In this document: piece after piece, positions 26,404 to 37,849 of the stretch
How the letters are laid out: every line of letters begins with the position of its first letter
Position numbering within the stretch: the first letter of the stretch is position 1
Assembly: GCA_023954255.1 (NCBI GenBank)
Contig: JAMLIH010000004.1
Span: 1 to 64,000, forward strand
Reading direction: 5' to 3'
From: Phyllobacteriaceae bacterium
Lineage (GTDB): Bacteria > Pseudomonadota > Alphaproteobacteria > Rhizobiales > Rhizobiaceae
Length of the DNA stretch: 64,000 bases
Notes under the pieces: model-generated
What the model was told of the DNA's origin: nothing
Database searches by the model: none
Seen by the model: the letters and a program-made list of their open reading frames with translations, nothing else
Translations under genes and position numbers: made by a program

Positions 26404-26461
26404 TCTTGCAGGCAAGACCGCGCTTTTCTGGATCAAAAGGAAGTTGTGGCAGCCAATATGC

Positions 26462-27808
26462 CTAAGCGGCGCATTTGGAGACTGTTTCCGCCAGTCCGTT
26501 GACGATCTTCCTGACCATTGCCTTGTCGTCGCCTTCAGCCATGATACGGATCAGCGGCTCGGTGCCGGAGGGGCGGATGACGAGCCGGCCAGAATTGCCA
26601 AGCATGGACCTCGCGTCCTCGATGGCATCCTTGACCTGCTTTTCCTCCAGCGGCAGCCCGTTGGTATAGCGTACGTTCTTGAGAATTTGCGGCACCGGCT
26701 CGAACTTGCGGCCAACCTCGCTCGCCCGCCGGTCGGTCGCACGCATCACCGCCATGACCTGCAGCGCCGCGATCAGTCCGTCGCCGGTAGTGGTGAAATC
26801 GGACATCACCACATGGCCGGACTGTTCACCGCCAAGATTGTAGCCATGTTCGCGCATGTGCATCACCACATGGCGGTCGCCAACCGGCGTGCGGGCAAGG
26901 GTCAGCCCCATGCCGCCGAGAAACCGTTCCAGTCCGAGATTGGACATGATGGTTGCAACCACACCGCCACCGGCCAGCATCGACTTCGAGTGCCAGTATT
27001 CTCCGATCAGGGCCAGGATCTGGTCGCCGTCGATTTCATTGGCATTCTCGTCGACGATGATCACCCGGTCGGCATCACCATCGAGCGCGATGCCGATATC
27101 GGCACGGGTTTCATGCACCTTGCGGCGCAGTTCGGCCGTATCCGTCGAACCGCAATCGCGGTTGATGTTGAAGCCGTTCGGTTCGTTGCCGATCGTCACC
27201 ACTTCAGCGCCAAGCTCCCAGAGCGCTTCCGGCGCCACCTTGTAGGCAGCACCGTTGGCGGTGTCGATGACTACCCTGATTCCCTCCAGCGAAAGGGAAC
27301 GCGGCAGCGTGCGCTTGGCAAATTCGATATAGCGGTCGCGAACCCCGTCGACACGGGTTGCCCGGCCAAGCTCGGTGGAACCGGCAAGATCGCCGCTCAA
27401 ATCCTGATCCATCAGAGATTCGATCTGCGCTTCCAGTTCGTCCGACAGCTTGAAACCTTCCGGCCCGAACAGCTTGATGCCGTTATCCTGAAACCCGTTA
27501 TGGGAGGCCGAGATCATGACCCCGATGTCGGCGCGTACCGAACGGGTCAGCATGGCAACAGCCGGTGTCGGCACCGGCCCCAGAAGGAAGACATCCATTC
27601 CTGCCGAGGTGAAACCGGCGACCAGCGCATTTTCGATCATGTAGCCCGAAAGGCGGGTATCCTTGCCGATCACCACCCGGTGGCGGTGTTCACCCCTGCG
27701 AAAGGCGACCCCGGCCGCCATGCCCACCTTCATCGCGATTTCCGCGGTCATGGGATAGGTATTGGCCGTTCCGCGAATTCCGTCCGTCCCGAAATACTTG
27801 GTACTCAT
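26462..27808 (-). CDS. glmM: phosphoglucosamine mutase
   Basis: This 448-residue enzyme has the phosphoserine loop [15 protein letters not shown], the metal-binding [12 protein letters not shown] and the C-terminal phosphate-binding [15 protein letters not shown]. It turns glucosamine-6-phosphate into glucosamine-1-phosphate on the way to UDP-GlcNAc for peptidoglycan and lipopolysaccharide. It lies downstream of ftsH on the same strand, as in many bacteria, though an ftsH terminator lies between, so it probably has its own promoter in the 326-base gap. Confidence 0.98.
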   Translation of the reverse strand: MSTKYFGTDGIRGTANTYPMTAEIAMKVGMAAGVAFRRGEHRHRVVIGKDTRLSGYMIENALVAGFTSAGMDVFLLGPVPTPAVAMLTRSVRADIGVMISASHNGFQDNGIKLFGPEGFKLSDELEAQIESLMDQDLSGDLAGSTELGRATRVDGVRDRYIEFAKRTLPRSLSLEGIRVVIDTANGAAYKVAPEALWELGAEVVTIGNEPNGFNINRDCGSTDTAELRRKVHETRADIGIALDGDADRVIIVDENANEIDGDQILALIGEYWHSKSMLAGGGVVATIMSNLGLERFLGGMGLTLARTPVGDRHVVMHMREHGYNLGGEQSGHVVMSDFTTTGDGLIAALQVMAVMRATDRRASEVGRKFEPVPQILKNVRYTNGLPLEEKQVKDAIEDARSMLGNSGRLVIRPSGTEPLIRIMAEGDDKAMVRKIVNGLAETVSKCAA

Positions 27809-28134
27809 GCGATGTCCCGTTCCGGCCTGATATGGCCCTACCCTACCCGGATCACCCCGCGCTTCGGCGGAAACTGCGAAGTGACTTGCTCATCCGAACT
27901 GCTCTAGCCGATTTCCCGCTCCCGATTGCTTCACAGTTTGTATCCAAAAGCAATAATCGCGGAACGCCAGCATGCCCACATCCGGGGCGGATTTTAGTCC
28001 TCGCGGCAAACTACGGCAATTCGCTGACCAAATTGTCGAGCGACAGGGTTAACGCAGCGGTAAGTTAATGATCCATGAAAAAAGGGGCCGAAGCCCCTTT
28101 TTGAAGTTCGATGGATCTGGCCGGCCGGCTGAAA
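27809..28134. other. intergenic region between ftsH and glmM
   Basis: This 326-base region holds the ftsH terminator at its right end and otherwise no gene that I can support. The frame 27832-28068 on plus has no recognisable features. The glmM promoter is probably in the left half. Confidence 0.5.
28078..28102 (-). terminator. terminator after ftsH
   Basis: On the minus strand AAAAAGGGGC, a TTCG loop and GCCCCTTTTTTCA form a strong tetraloop hairpin with T run, 33 bases past the ftsH stop. Confidence 0.9.
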
Positions 28135-30060
<1,926 letters not shown>

Positions 30061-30242
30061 GTCGCTTCCCGTTAGCCGCTGCGAATCTCAACTCTCCGCG
30101 CGGTAGCCAAAAGGTGTCAGTGACCAAAATAGGTAGGAATTGGTGCAAAGCCAAGGCGGAGCCGGCAATTTACATGGACAAGGTGCGGAAATCATCCGAA
30201 TCATCACGCTATGGTGAATTTGACGCAGCCCTGGCAGCCGTC

Positions 30243-31658
30243 TCAGGGCTGAAGACTGGCCGATGCGTGGCTGTCGAGCGAACGCACCCAGTCCTTGAGT
30301 GCAATATCCGTGTCCGGGCAGAAATGCTCGATTGCCACCGGCGCCAGGCGCACTTCCAGGCCACGCGGCAGGTTGCCGCTTTCCACCATCGGCAGCCGAG
30401 GCAGGGCGTGGTCGGTCTCCTGGGTATGGACAACCGGCGTTGAAAACAGCGCCCGCCGTAGGGAAACCTTGTAGCGCCCGCCCCTTGCCGCCTCGTATTC
30501 GGCAATTTGCTGACGGCCTGCCGGTTCGATAAAAATCGTCGCCGAGGTTCCGTTGGTGATGTGCAGGCGCCCGTCCCACAGGGCTGCCTCTCCCGGCTCG
30601 AGCAGAAGCGAGCCCAGATTTCGCCGTTCGCGCATGAAAACCAGATGGCTGGCCGAACGCCGTGGCTTGGCGCCCTTTTCAGCCTGGGCGCGGCAGCCGA
30701 TAACGGCACCGCCCAGCGTCACCGAAGGATCCTTGCCGCCCGGCCGGATCGCCCTGAAGCCCGCAATCATTTCCCGCACCGGTACAAGCCGCCGCCTTGG
30801 CACCAGATGGCTTTGGCCGCCGGCGACCGCAATCATCACCTGAATGGCAAGCTCGATGACCGGATGGTTCATCACCTTGCCGCCCGCCGGCAGTGCCAGC
30901 CGGAAAACCGGGCCGGGCTCCACGGCGGCATGTTCCTTCAGATAACGCGCCGCATCTTCCGCCTGACAGCGGCGCAGCCTTGCCGACAGATTTCCGAGCC
31001 GCAGCAGCCGCCCGGAAAGTTCCATGTCCTTTTCCAGCATCCGCCGGACGCGGACGCGTTCATAGGTCTCGTCGAAATTGCTTGGGTCCTCGATCCAGGC
31101 CTGGCCGAGATCGGTCAGCATGGCGCGCAGGCTCTGGCGGCTGAACTCGAGCAAGGGGCGCACGATGCTCGTGCCGCTCATCATTGTCGTCACGCGTGCC
31201 ATGGCTGCAAGCCCGCGGCCGTCGCCTGCCCCGTTTTCCGCCGAGCGAACCGCCCGCATGAAGATCGTTTCTGCCTGGTCGTCCCGTGTATGCCCGGTCA
31301 GAACGGTCACCGCACCGATGTCCTGGGCGAAATCGTCGAGCAGCGTGTAGCGCGACAGACGCGCCGCTTCCTGAATGCCGAAGGCTGGTTTTGCCCCATC
31401 CCATGCAAGCGTCAGATGGGGAACACCCATCCCGGCGCAAACACCGGCGACGAAGGCAGCCTCGGCGGCGGCCTCCGGCCGCAGGCCGTGATCGATAGTG
31501 ACTGCATGAAGATCGGCACCATGTTTTTGCGCCCAGACATGGGCGAACTGCAGCAGCGCCATGGAATCGCTGCCGCCGGAAACCGCGACGATTACCGGGG
31601 CTTCGGTCGAGATGCCCTCGAACAGGTGGTCGGAATAGGTTGCGATGGCTGCGGTCAC
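30243..31658 (-). CDS. tilS: tRNA(Ile)-lysidine synthase
   Basis: This 471-residue enzyme has the PP-loop AVSGGSDSMALLQF near residue 30 and the tRNA-binding HGLRPEAAAEAAFV and GHTRDDQAET segments. It puts lysine on C34 of tRNA-Ile(CAU), changing its decoding to AUA and its charging to Ile; it is essential. The start is GTG at 31658. The C-terminal substrate-recognition part (about 380-471) is poorly conserved, as usual. It lies 36 bases after cpoB, so it may be cotranscribed. Confidence 0.94.
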   Translation of the reverse strand: MTAAIATYSDHLFEGISTEAPVIVAVSGGSDSMALLQFAHVWAQKHGADLHAVTIDHGLRPEAAAEAAFVAGVCAGMGVPHLTLAWDGAKPAFGIQEAARLSRYTLLDDFAQDIGAVTVLTGHTRDDQAETIFMRAVRSAENGAGDGRGLAAMARVTTMMSGTSIVRPLLEFSRQSLRAMLTDLGQAWIEDPSNFDETYERVRVRRMLEKDMELSGRLLRLGNLSARLRRCQAEDAARYLKEHAAVEPGPVFRLALPAGGKVMNHPVIELAIQVMIAVAGGQSHLVPRRRLVPVREMIAGFRAIRPGGKDPSVTLGGAVIGCRAQAEKGAKPRRSASHLVFMRERRNLGSLLLEPGEAALWDGRLHITNGTSATIFIEPAGRQQIAEYEAARGGRYKVSLRRALFSTPVVHTQETDHALPRLPMVESGNLPRGLEVRLAPVAIEHFCPDTDIALKDWVRSLDSHASASLQP

Positions 31659-31694
31659 GGTATTTCGCGGCTCGGGGAACGGATCATTCGCTTG

Positions 31695-32798
31695 TTATCC
31701 GTTCTTGCACTTTGCAGCCTGCTGTTCAATCGCCACGCGCTTGCGCACCGCATTGGACATCTGCGGATATTTCTTCGGCACTTCCGCATAGGTGGCGCAG
31801 GCCAGTTCCCGCTGCTCGAGACCCGCAAGTGACACGCCGAGCTTCAGCAGGTTTTGCGCTGCAAGCGGTGCCTGCGGATAGGCCTTGTGATTTTCCAGGA
31901 ACACCCGTGCGGCATCCTCGTATTTTCCCTGGGAGAACAGGCTCTCCCCGAGCCAGAACGCCGCGTCGGAAGTCTTCGCATCGCCATCGAAATCGGCCAT
32001 GAAGGAACGGAAGACCGCTTCAGCCTGTTCGTATTCTCCCGCCTGCACATATTGGTAGCCGAGATTGAAGCGCTCGTCCGGGCCGTCGGGCAGCGTTTCC
32101 GCCGACAGCGAGCTTTGTTGACCCGGCTGGGTAAGGTCGATCGGCTTGCCGACATTGGAGTCGACCAGATTGCCGTTCGCATCGAATGTCAGCGTGCCCA
32201 GGGAAGCCGGAGGCTCGCCTATTGCCGGGCCGGCATCGCTGTTTTGCTCGATCAGGTCGGTCAGTGTCTTGCGCGTACCGGATCCGTCTGATTCTCCGTT
32301 GTCACCAGTGGCAGAATCAGACGGTTCGGACTTTCCCAGGCTGTTTTCTCCCGGGTTCTTCTTCGTTGCGCTGGCACCGCCGGACGCATCGCTGCGGTCT
32401 TCCAGCTCCTGGAAACGGAACTCGTTGTCCTCCTGCATCTTGCGGAGTTGCTCCTGCAATTGCAGCAGTTGGAAGTTCATTTCCTCGACCTGGCCGTTCA
32501 GCACGCGAACCTGCTCTTCAAGCTGGTTGATGCGGAAAGCCGCGTCCGAAGCCTGGGCCGTGATGATCGGTTCTCCGGCTGCAGCCGGAGACGCAGGGCT
32601 GCCGAGCGCGGCACCCGGCACCGGATTGCCGTAACCTGCTGCGCCTGCCTTTTCGCTGCCGCGCATTTCAAGCCGCTGCAACCAGTTTGCTGCCGGCTTT
32701 CCTTCCGGCGTGGCGGCGACTGCCAGCCCCGGAAATCCCGCCGGCAAGACAAGGCTGGCGCAAAACAGGGCCATCCTCAAACTCGTCGAATGTTTCAT
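31695..32798 (-). CDS. cpoB: Tol-Pal system protein CpoB (YbgF)
   Basis: This 367-residue periplasmic protein has a signal peptide (FCASLVLPAGFPGLAVAA), a coiled-coil trimerisation segment (about 85-130, INQLEEQVRVLNGQVEEMNFQLLQL without break), a Ser/Gly-rich linker, and a C-terminal TPR domain (245-365, RFNLGYQYVQAGEYEQAEAVF). CpoB links Tol-Pal activity to septal peptidoglycan synthesis. Here it is separated from pal by two extra genes. Confidence 0.93.
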   Translation of the reverse strand: MKHSTSLRMALFCASLVLPAGFPGLAVAATPEGKPAANWLQRLEMRGSEKAGAAGYGNPVPGAALGSPASPAAAGEPIITAQASDAAFRINQLEEQVRVLNGQVEEMNFQLLQLQEQLRKMQEDNEFRFQELEDRSDASGGASATKKNPGENSLGKSEPSDSATGDNGESDGSGTRKTLTDLIEQNSDAGPAIGEPPASLGTLTFDANGNLVDSNVGKPIDLTQPGQQSSLSAETLPDGPDERFNLGYQYVQAGEYEQAEAVFRSFMADFDGDAKTSDAAFWLGESLFSQGKYEDAARVFLENHKAYPQAPLAAQNLLKLGVSLAGLEQRELACATYAEVPKKYPQMSNAVRKRVAIEQQAAKCKNG

Positions 32799-32949
32799 AA
32801 AGTTTCCCTCAATGTCTCAACTTCGCCGGGCGCTTTCCGGCACAGCAAATCTGCACGGCTTGGCGCGATCATACAATAGCGCCAAACACGACAGAATTTT
32901 GTTTCCCAAAGGGCTAATTTCAGGCGCGGCGAGCCCGCCGCAACCATGG

Positions 32950-33531
32950 TTAACGGCAGAGCCGTGCCGTCATCTCGCAATGAACCTGATTGGTCCCGTT
33001 GTCGAGGTAATAGCAAGCAGGCGGTTCCGTGCTGACGCCGGGTCCGCCCAGTTGCGCCCCTACCTGTGCGAGCGAGTTGGCAAGGGCGCCGGCGGCAAGC
33101 TGCTGGGCCTGTTCGCTGCTGTTGCCGGTCGCTTTTGAACGGTAGCTGTAACAGGTTCCGCCGATGACGGGCGTCGATGGCAAAACCGGCTGGACAGGCT
33201 GAACCGGAGCCTGGGGCGGCGCCGGAATGGCCGGCGTGGTGCAGAATGACGCCTGAACCGTGCAGCGGGCACTGGTTCCCGACATGGCCGCAGGCACGCA
33301 GGCGACGCTGTTGTAGTCGGCACTCATCGCAGCCTGCTGACCGGCACTGCGGCGGATCGACTGGCGTGCCTTCTGACGCGCCATGAAACTGGCAACCTGA
33401 AGATTGGGGCCGATGGCGGTTTCCTCCAGCACGGCGCAGGCAGCAAGCGCATTGTGGCCGCCAAGTGCCGTAGCTGCAGCGGCAAGGCAGGCTGCTGCGA
33501 GCACCTGCCTCCTGAAACTGGTAGTAAGCAT
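32950..33531 (-). CDS. exported Cys-rich protein of unknown function
   Basis: This 193-residue protein has a signal peptide (RRQVLAAACLAAAATALGGHNALA) and about eight Cys in the mature part, pointing to disulfide bonds in the periplasm. A Pro/Val/Gln linker (PPQAPVQPVQPVLP) divides it into two halves. I do not recognise a domain. ATG 33531 has GGGAGG at a good distance. It lies between cpoB and the PaaI gene, within the Tol-Pal cluster, so an envelope role is plausible but not shown. Confidence 0.7.
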   Translation of the reverse strand: MLTTSFRRQVLAAACLAAAATALGGHNALAACAVLEETAIGPNLQVASFMARQKARQSIRRSAGQQAAMSADYNSVACVPAAMSGTSARCTVQASFCTTPAIPAPPQAPVQPVQPVLPSTPVIGGTCYSYRSKATGNSSEQAQQLAAGALANSLAQVGAQLGGPGVSTEPPACYYLDNGTNQVHCEMTARLCR

Positions 33532-33620
33532 GACTGATGTCCTCCCGGTTGGCTCCGCCCCTGCTGTTGCGCGCACCTAGCAAAATTATCGCGCAGGCCT
33601 CTTCGCCAGTCAAATACCCA

Positions 33621-34040
33621 CTATCGCACCATGATCGACATCGTGGCCTGCATCTTGGCGATGAGGCTTTCCTCGTCTGCCCACAACTCGCCTTCGCAGA
33701 CCGTCAGCATCTTGCCCGCCTTCAGCACCCGGCCAACGGCGATGAACCGTTCGCCTTTAGCGGGCCTGAGGAAATTGACCTTGAATTCCGCAGTCAGCAC
33801 ATCGGCGCCGGCGGGCGCAAGGCTCAATGCGGCATAGCCACAGGCACTGTCCAGGATGGAAGTACCCACGCCGGCATGGATGAAACCGTGCTGCTGCAAC
33901 AGCCCCTCGCCACGGCCGTATTCGATGCGCACCATGCCCGGTTCAACCGAGGTGATTTTCGCGCCCAAAGTTGCCATGAAGCTCTGGCGGCCGAAACTTT
34001 CCCGTATGGTTTCGGCGAAATCCGGATTTCTCGATTCCAA
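33621..34040 (-). CDS. PaaI-type hot-dog fold thioesterase
   Basis: This roughly 140-residue protein has the PaaI pattern: GEGLLQQHGFIHAGVGTSILDSACGYAAL with the HGG-like HxG segment (HGFIHAG) and Asp as likely catalytic residues, and VNFLRPAKGERFIAVGRVLKAG. Members cleave acyl- or phenylacyl-CoA thioesters. The start is uncertain: TTG 34040 has GGAGG seven bases ahead, GTG 34043 is too near, and the frame opens at TTG 34061. It lies directly after the pal terminator. Confidence 0.85.
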   Translation of the reverse strand: MESRNPDFAETIRESFGRQSFMATLGAKITSVEPGMVRIEYGRGEGLLQQHGFIHAGVGTSILDSACGYAALSLAPAGADVLTAEFKVNFLRPAKGERFIAVGRVLKAGKMLTVCEGELWADEESLIAKMQATMSIMVR

Positions 34041-34081
34041 CACTGCTCCTCCCTGCGACAAGACTCACTCCGGATATCAAA

Positions 34082-34110
34082 CAAAAAGGCCGGTGGGAAA
34101 CACCGGCCTT
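34082..34110 (-). terminator. terminator after pal
   Basis: On the minus strand AAGGCCGGTG, a TTTCC loop and CACCGGCCTTTTTG form a strong hairpin with T run, about 28 bases past the pal stop. Confidence 0.92.
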
Positions 34111-34137
34111 CGGGAATTGTCGGAACAAGTCAGCCGG

Positions 34138-34638
34138 TCAGCCCGAGGGGGCTGCCAGGACGGTGACCGCACGGCGGTTCTGCGACCAGCAGGAAATGTC
34201 GTTGCACACGGCGACCGGACGTTCCTTGCCATAGGAGATCGTCTGGATCCGGCTGCGCGGGATGCCCTTGGCAGCCAGATAGTCGCGGGTGGCGGCAGCA
34301 CGGCGTGCGCCGAGCGCGATGTTGTATTCGCGTGTCCCGCGCTCGTCGGCATGGCCTTCGATGGTGATCGGGTAATTGGTATAGCGGGCAAGCCACTGGG
34401 CCTGTTTGTCCAGCGTTGCGCGCGCCGTACCCGTCAGTGCGGAGGAATCGGTTTCGAAGAAAACGCGGTCGCCGACATTGACGGTGAAGTCCTGCTGGGA
34501 ACCGGGCGCTGCGTTGTTGAGCCCCAATCCGCCTGCATTGTCCGGCAGCGGCTTCTTCGATGCGCAGCCCGCGAGCGCCAGGCCGACAGCCAGTGCGATG
34601 AGTGCAGGCGATTTCAGTAGCGAACGTGCTTGCGGCAT
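34138..34638 (-). CDS. pal: peptidoglycan-associated lipoprotein Pal
   Basis: This 166-residue lipoprotein has the signal LIALAVGLALAGC with lipidated Cys25, and an OmpA-like peptidoglycan-binding domain (about 50-160) with ITIEGHADERGTREYNIALG, whose Asp and Arg bind diaminopimelate. Pal ties the outer membrane to the cell wall and gathers at the division site with Tol. Start at 34638 has AAAGGAG ahead; the frame extends to 34659. Flanking terminators suggest that pal is transcribed alone. Confidence 0.96.
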   Translation of the reverse strand: MPQARSLLKSPALIALAVGLALAGCASKKPLPDNAGGLGLNNAAPGSQQDFTVNVGDRVFFETDSSALTGTARATLDKQAQWLARYTNYPITIEGHADERGTREYNIALGARRAAATRDYLAAKGIPRSRIQTISYGKERPVAVCNDISCWSQNRRAVTVLAAPSG

Positions 34639-34833
34639 CGTTCCGTACTCCTTTAGCAATTCTGTTCATCCATAAATAACCATGAAACGGTTAAGCCCGC
34701 TTCAAGGAGCATGGTGAATGTTCGGTTAAACTCTCGCCGCCCTTCCCGTGACGCTTCCGCGTCACACCCGAAGCAGCATCCGCAATGGCCTTGTTGGCCA
34801 GTTTGCTGCCCGGCTGGCGGCTGAAAACCATGC

Positions 34834-34862
34834 AAAAAAGGCAAAAGCACGGCGCTTTTACC
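34834..34862 (-). terminator. possible terminator after tolB
   Basis: On the minus strand AAAAGC, GCCGT loop, GCTTTT then GCCTTTTTTG: a short stem with a T-rich tail, 15 bases after the tolB stop. The stem is only six pairs, so it is weak. It and the 238-base gap suggest a separate pal promoter. Confidence 0.5.
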
Positions 34863-34876
34863 CTGATTGACGGTTG

Positions 34877-36262
34877 TCAGTTCAAAAGTGGCGACCAGGC
34901 CGGATCCGAGGCAAAATTGGGCGTCGGGATCTGGCGCTCGTTGTAGCCGGTAATGTCGACCGAATAGAGCTTCGGCCCGCCATTGCCGCCGGGACTGTCG
35001 CGGAAGAACATGATCACCCGCCCGTTCGGCGCCCAGGTCGGCCCTTCATTGTGATAGCCCTCTGTCAGGATGCGTTCACCCGAGCCGTCGGGTTTCATCA
35101 CACCGATAAGGAACTTGCCACCCTGCTGCTTCGTGAAGGCGATGAGATCGCCGCGCGGCGACCAGACCGGCGTTGAATAACTGCCGGTGCCGAAGGAAAT
35201 GCGCTGCGGCTCGCCGCCACCCGCTGCCATGACATAGAGCTGCTGGCGGCCGCCGCGGTCGGATTCGAAAACAATCTGCGAGCCGTCCGGGGAATAGGAC
35301 GGGCCGGTGTCGATGGCGTTGGAACTGGTCAGCCGTGTCGTCGACCGCGAGCGCAGGTCCATCGCATAGATGTTGGAGATGCCGTCATTGTTGAGACTCA
35401 TGACGACTTTCTGGCCGTCGGGCGAAAACCGCGGTGAGAAGGTCATGCCCGGGAAATTGCCGACCACCTCGTATTGCCCGGTCTCGATCTGGCGCAGATA
35501 GACCTTCGGGTTGCCGCCGGCAAACGACATGTAGGTGATTTCCTGCCGCGTCGGCGAAAAGCGAGGCGTCAGCACCAGATCGTCGCCCTTGGAAAGATAT
35601 CGCAGGTTTGCTCCGTCCTGGTCCATGATGGCAAGACGCTTGATGCGCTTCTGCTTGGAACCCGATTCATCCACGAACACGATCCGGGTATCGAAATAGC
35701 CATCCTCGCCGGTCAGTTCCTTGTAGATCGCATCGGCAATGATGTGGGCGAGCCGCCGCTGGTTGCTGGCACTGGTGAAATACTGCTGGCCGATCATCTG
35801 CTCGGCGCCGAACACGTCCCACAGCCGGAACTCCGCTTTCAGCCGGCCGTCCGCCTCGGTGGAAACCGCGCCGGTGACCAGTGCCTGGGCATTGATTACC
35901 CGCCAGTCCTCGAATTTCGGAATCTGGTTGTGGTCGGCCAGTTGCTGGATGAAGGCAGCTTTCTCGATTGGCTTGAACAGGCCGGAATTGCGCAGGTCCG
36001 CCTCCACGATGGAGGCGATTTCCGGCCCGAGCGCGCCACCGAAGTCGGTGATCGCAATGGGCAGCGGCTCGATTGTACCCTTGTTGATGTCGATGACCAC
36101 CCGTGCCTGACCGGGAAGCGTTGCGGCAAGAAGCGCCGATATCATCATCAGGCAGGTAACGGCAGCACGCAGCAGGACCAATGGGCCTTTCGCCGGGCCG
36201 TGGACGCCGCCGGAGACCATTTTCTCCACTCCGGCTTCGCTGATGTTGTTCGAAAAACGCAT
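34877..36262 (-). CDS. tolB: Tol-Pal system beta-propeller protein TolB
   Basis: This 461-residue periplasmic protein has a long N-terminal part with a signal helix (about 28-53), the N domain ([20 protein letters not shown]) and a six-blade propeller with repeats such as [13 protein letters not shown] and [13 protein letters not shown], ending [10 protein letters not shown]. TolB binds Pal and passes TolA-driven force to the outer membrane. An in-frame Met at residue 15 would give a more usual signal peptide; the ATG at 36262 has AAGGAAA ahead. Confidence 0.97.
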   Translation of the reverse strand: MRFSNNISEAGVEKMVSGGVHGPAKGPLVLLRAAVTCLMMISALLAATLPGQARVVIDINKGTIEPLPIAITDFGGALGPEIASIVEADLRNSGLFKPIEKAAFIQQLADHNQIPKFEDWRVINAQALVTGAVSTEADGRLKAEFRLWDVFGAEQMIGQQYFTSASNQRRLAHIIADAIYKELTGEDGYFDTRIVFVDESGSKQKRIKRLAIMDQDGANLRYLSKGDDLVLTPRFSPTRQEITYMSFAGGNPKVYLRQIETGQYEVVGNFPGMTFSPRFSPDGQKVVMSLNNDGISNIYAMDLRSRSTTRLTSSNAIDTGPSYSPDGSQIVFESDRGGRQQLYVMAAGGGEPQRISFGTGSYSTPVWSPRGDLIAFTKQQGGKFLIGVMKPDGSGERILTEGYHNEGPTWAPNGRVIMFFRDSPGGNGGPKLYSVDITGYNERQIPTPNFASDPAWSPLLN

Positions 36263-36298
36263 ACCTGGTTTCCTTTTCCCTTTTCCGCCGCTGCCGGG

Positions 36299-37351
36299 CT
36301 AGAACATGTCAGCCGCGCTGAAATTCACCACCACCTCTGCCCACGTATCATACTTCTCCTTGGGCAGAGAATATGGCGCACATTTTTGAACGGCGCGTTT
36401 CGCACTGCCGGCGAAGGCTCGCCGAGCACCGCTTTCGCCACCCGTCGCCTGCACTTCCGGGGAGCCTTCGATATCGCCATCGGGTGTCAGGCGGATCGTC
36501 ACGGTCACCCGCATGTCCTCGGCATCCGCAAGGCCGGCCGGAACCGACCAGCATTGCTCGATGGCAGCCCTCAGCGCATCCATCTCGCTTGCCGAAAGCT
36601 TGCCGCCTTTCGACGGCTTGCGCGTTCCAAGCGATGCCTGCTGGTCCGATTTCTTCGCTCCGGAGGAGGCAGGCTCCTGCTTGTTGAGGAGCGAAGCAAT
36701 CTCATCGGTTACCGCCGGGTCCTTCTTGTCACTGGAGGCACTTTTGGTGCTGGCAGGCTTTTCTTCTTTCTTGCGCTGGGTCGTTTCCGCCGTCTTCGGC
36801 TTCGGCGGCTCGGGCCGCCGTGTCGGCACGACCGAAACATCCTGCAGCGAGGCAAACTGTTCACTGCTCTCTGCCGGCGTTGCCTCCTCGACCGGGGTTT
36901 CCTCGGTAATCGGTACCGCCGGATCGTTGAGCGCCGCCATTTCCGTGGTCGGCGCCGGCGTGTCCTCCGGTGCCGGCGGCACTTCCGTCTCGACCTTCGG
37001 CGCTGGCGTCGGCTTTGCCGCAGGCGGCGGGGTATCCGCCTTGGCGGTCTCCACCGGCTGCTCGGCAGGTTTGGCTTCCGGCTCGGACTTCAGGTCGTTC
37101 TTGCTTTCGCCGATATTCTCCGCGTTCTCCACCACGTCGGGCCGCTTGGTTGGTGTCGGCGCCGGGGTTTCGCTGAGATCGGCCTTCTTGTCACCCTGAA
37201 CGGACTGGGTGAACTCCTCGATGGGCACGATATCGATCGGCAGGGCTTCCACATCGGCAACTTCCAGCGGAGCAGGCGCGGTAAAGCTCAGCAGTCCCCA
37301 GGCGAGGACCGCCGCATGAGCCGTACTGGAAAGCGCTACCCCGAGTTTCAC
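36299..37351 (-). CDS. tolA: cell envelope integrity protein TolA
   Basis: This 350-residue protein has an N-terminal membrane helix (about 5-26), a long Pro/Glu/Lys/Thr-rich spacer across the periplasm (30-230) and a C-terminal TolA domain (about 250-350, LSASEMDALRAAIEQCWSVP). It links the TolQR motor to TolB-Pal. The start is GTG. The spacer is Pro/Glu-rich rather than the Ala/Lys helix of E. coli, a common form in rhizobia. Confidence 0.92.
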   Translation of the reverse strand: MKLGVALSSTAHAAVLAWGLLSFTAPAPLEVADVEALPIDIVPIEEFTQSVQGDKKADLSETPAPTPTKRPDVVENAENIGESKNDLKSEPEAKPAEQPVETAKADTPPPAAKPTPAPKVETEVPPAPEDTPAPTTEMAALNDPAVPITEETPVEEATPAESSEQFASLQDVSVVPTRRPEPPKPKTAETTQRKKEEKPASTKSASSDKKDPAVTDEIASLLNKQEPASSGAKKSDQQASLGTRKPSKGGKLSASEMDALRAAIEQCWSVPAGLADAEDMRVTVTIRLTPDGDIEGSPEVQATGGESGARRAFAGSAKRAVQKCAPYSLPKEKYDTWAEVVVNFSAADMF

Positions 37352-37361
37352 CTGAGGCGTC

Positions 37362-37790
37362 CTATTGTCCCGTTTGTTCCTGCAGCGTCACCATCGCCAA
37401 CCGCTTGTAGCCGGCCTGTGAAATCAGCCCCATCACCCGCATCACATTGCCGTAGGCAGCCGCACGGTCGCCGCGCACATAGATACGCTCCTCGTAACCG
37501 TTCTTGGCGATCGCACTGAGCTTGGCGACCAGTTCTTCCATGGGGATTTCGGTTTCCTGCAGATAGACCTGACCCGCCTCGTTGACGGAAATGGTGATCG
37601 GCTGGGTCTCGGAGTTGAGCGCATTGGCGCGCGTCTCCGGCAGGTCGATCGGCACGCCCACGGTCAGCAGCGGGGCCGCGACCATGAAGATGATCAGCAG
37701 CACCAGCATCACGTCGACAAACGGCGTCACGTTGATCTCGTTGATCGGCTTGTGCCGGTTCTGGCGTCTGTAGCGTCTTGAGTTCCGCAT
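37362..37790 (-). CDS. tolR: Tol-Pal system protein TolR
   Basis: This 142-residue ExbD/TolR protein has one membrane helix with the functional Asp26 (INEINVTPFVDVMLVLLIIF) and a periplasmic domain. With TolQ it forms the proton-driven motor that energises TolA. It stands between tolQ and tolA, ten bases from tolA. Confidence 0.97.
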   Translation of the reverse strand: MRNSRRYRRQNRHKPINEINVTPFVDVMLVLLIIFMVAAPLLTVGVPIDLPETRANALNSETQPITISVNEAGQVYLQETEIPMEELVAKLSAIAKNGYEERIYVRGDRAAAYGNVMRVMGLISQAGYKRLAMVTLQEQTGQ

Positions 37791-37849
37791 CGCGCAATCT
37801 TCACATCTGCAGCAGGCTTGGCATTGCTTTTCGGCCGCGCTGGCCCGCC

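Noticed and set aside
26444..27907. 487-codon plus-strand frame opposite glmM
   Set aside because: Shadow of glmM, no recognisable domain.
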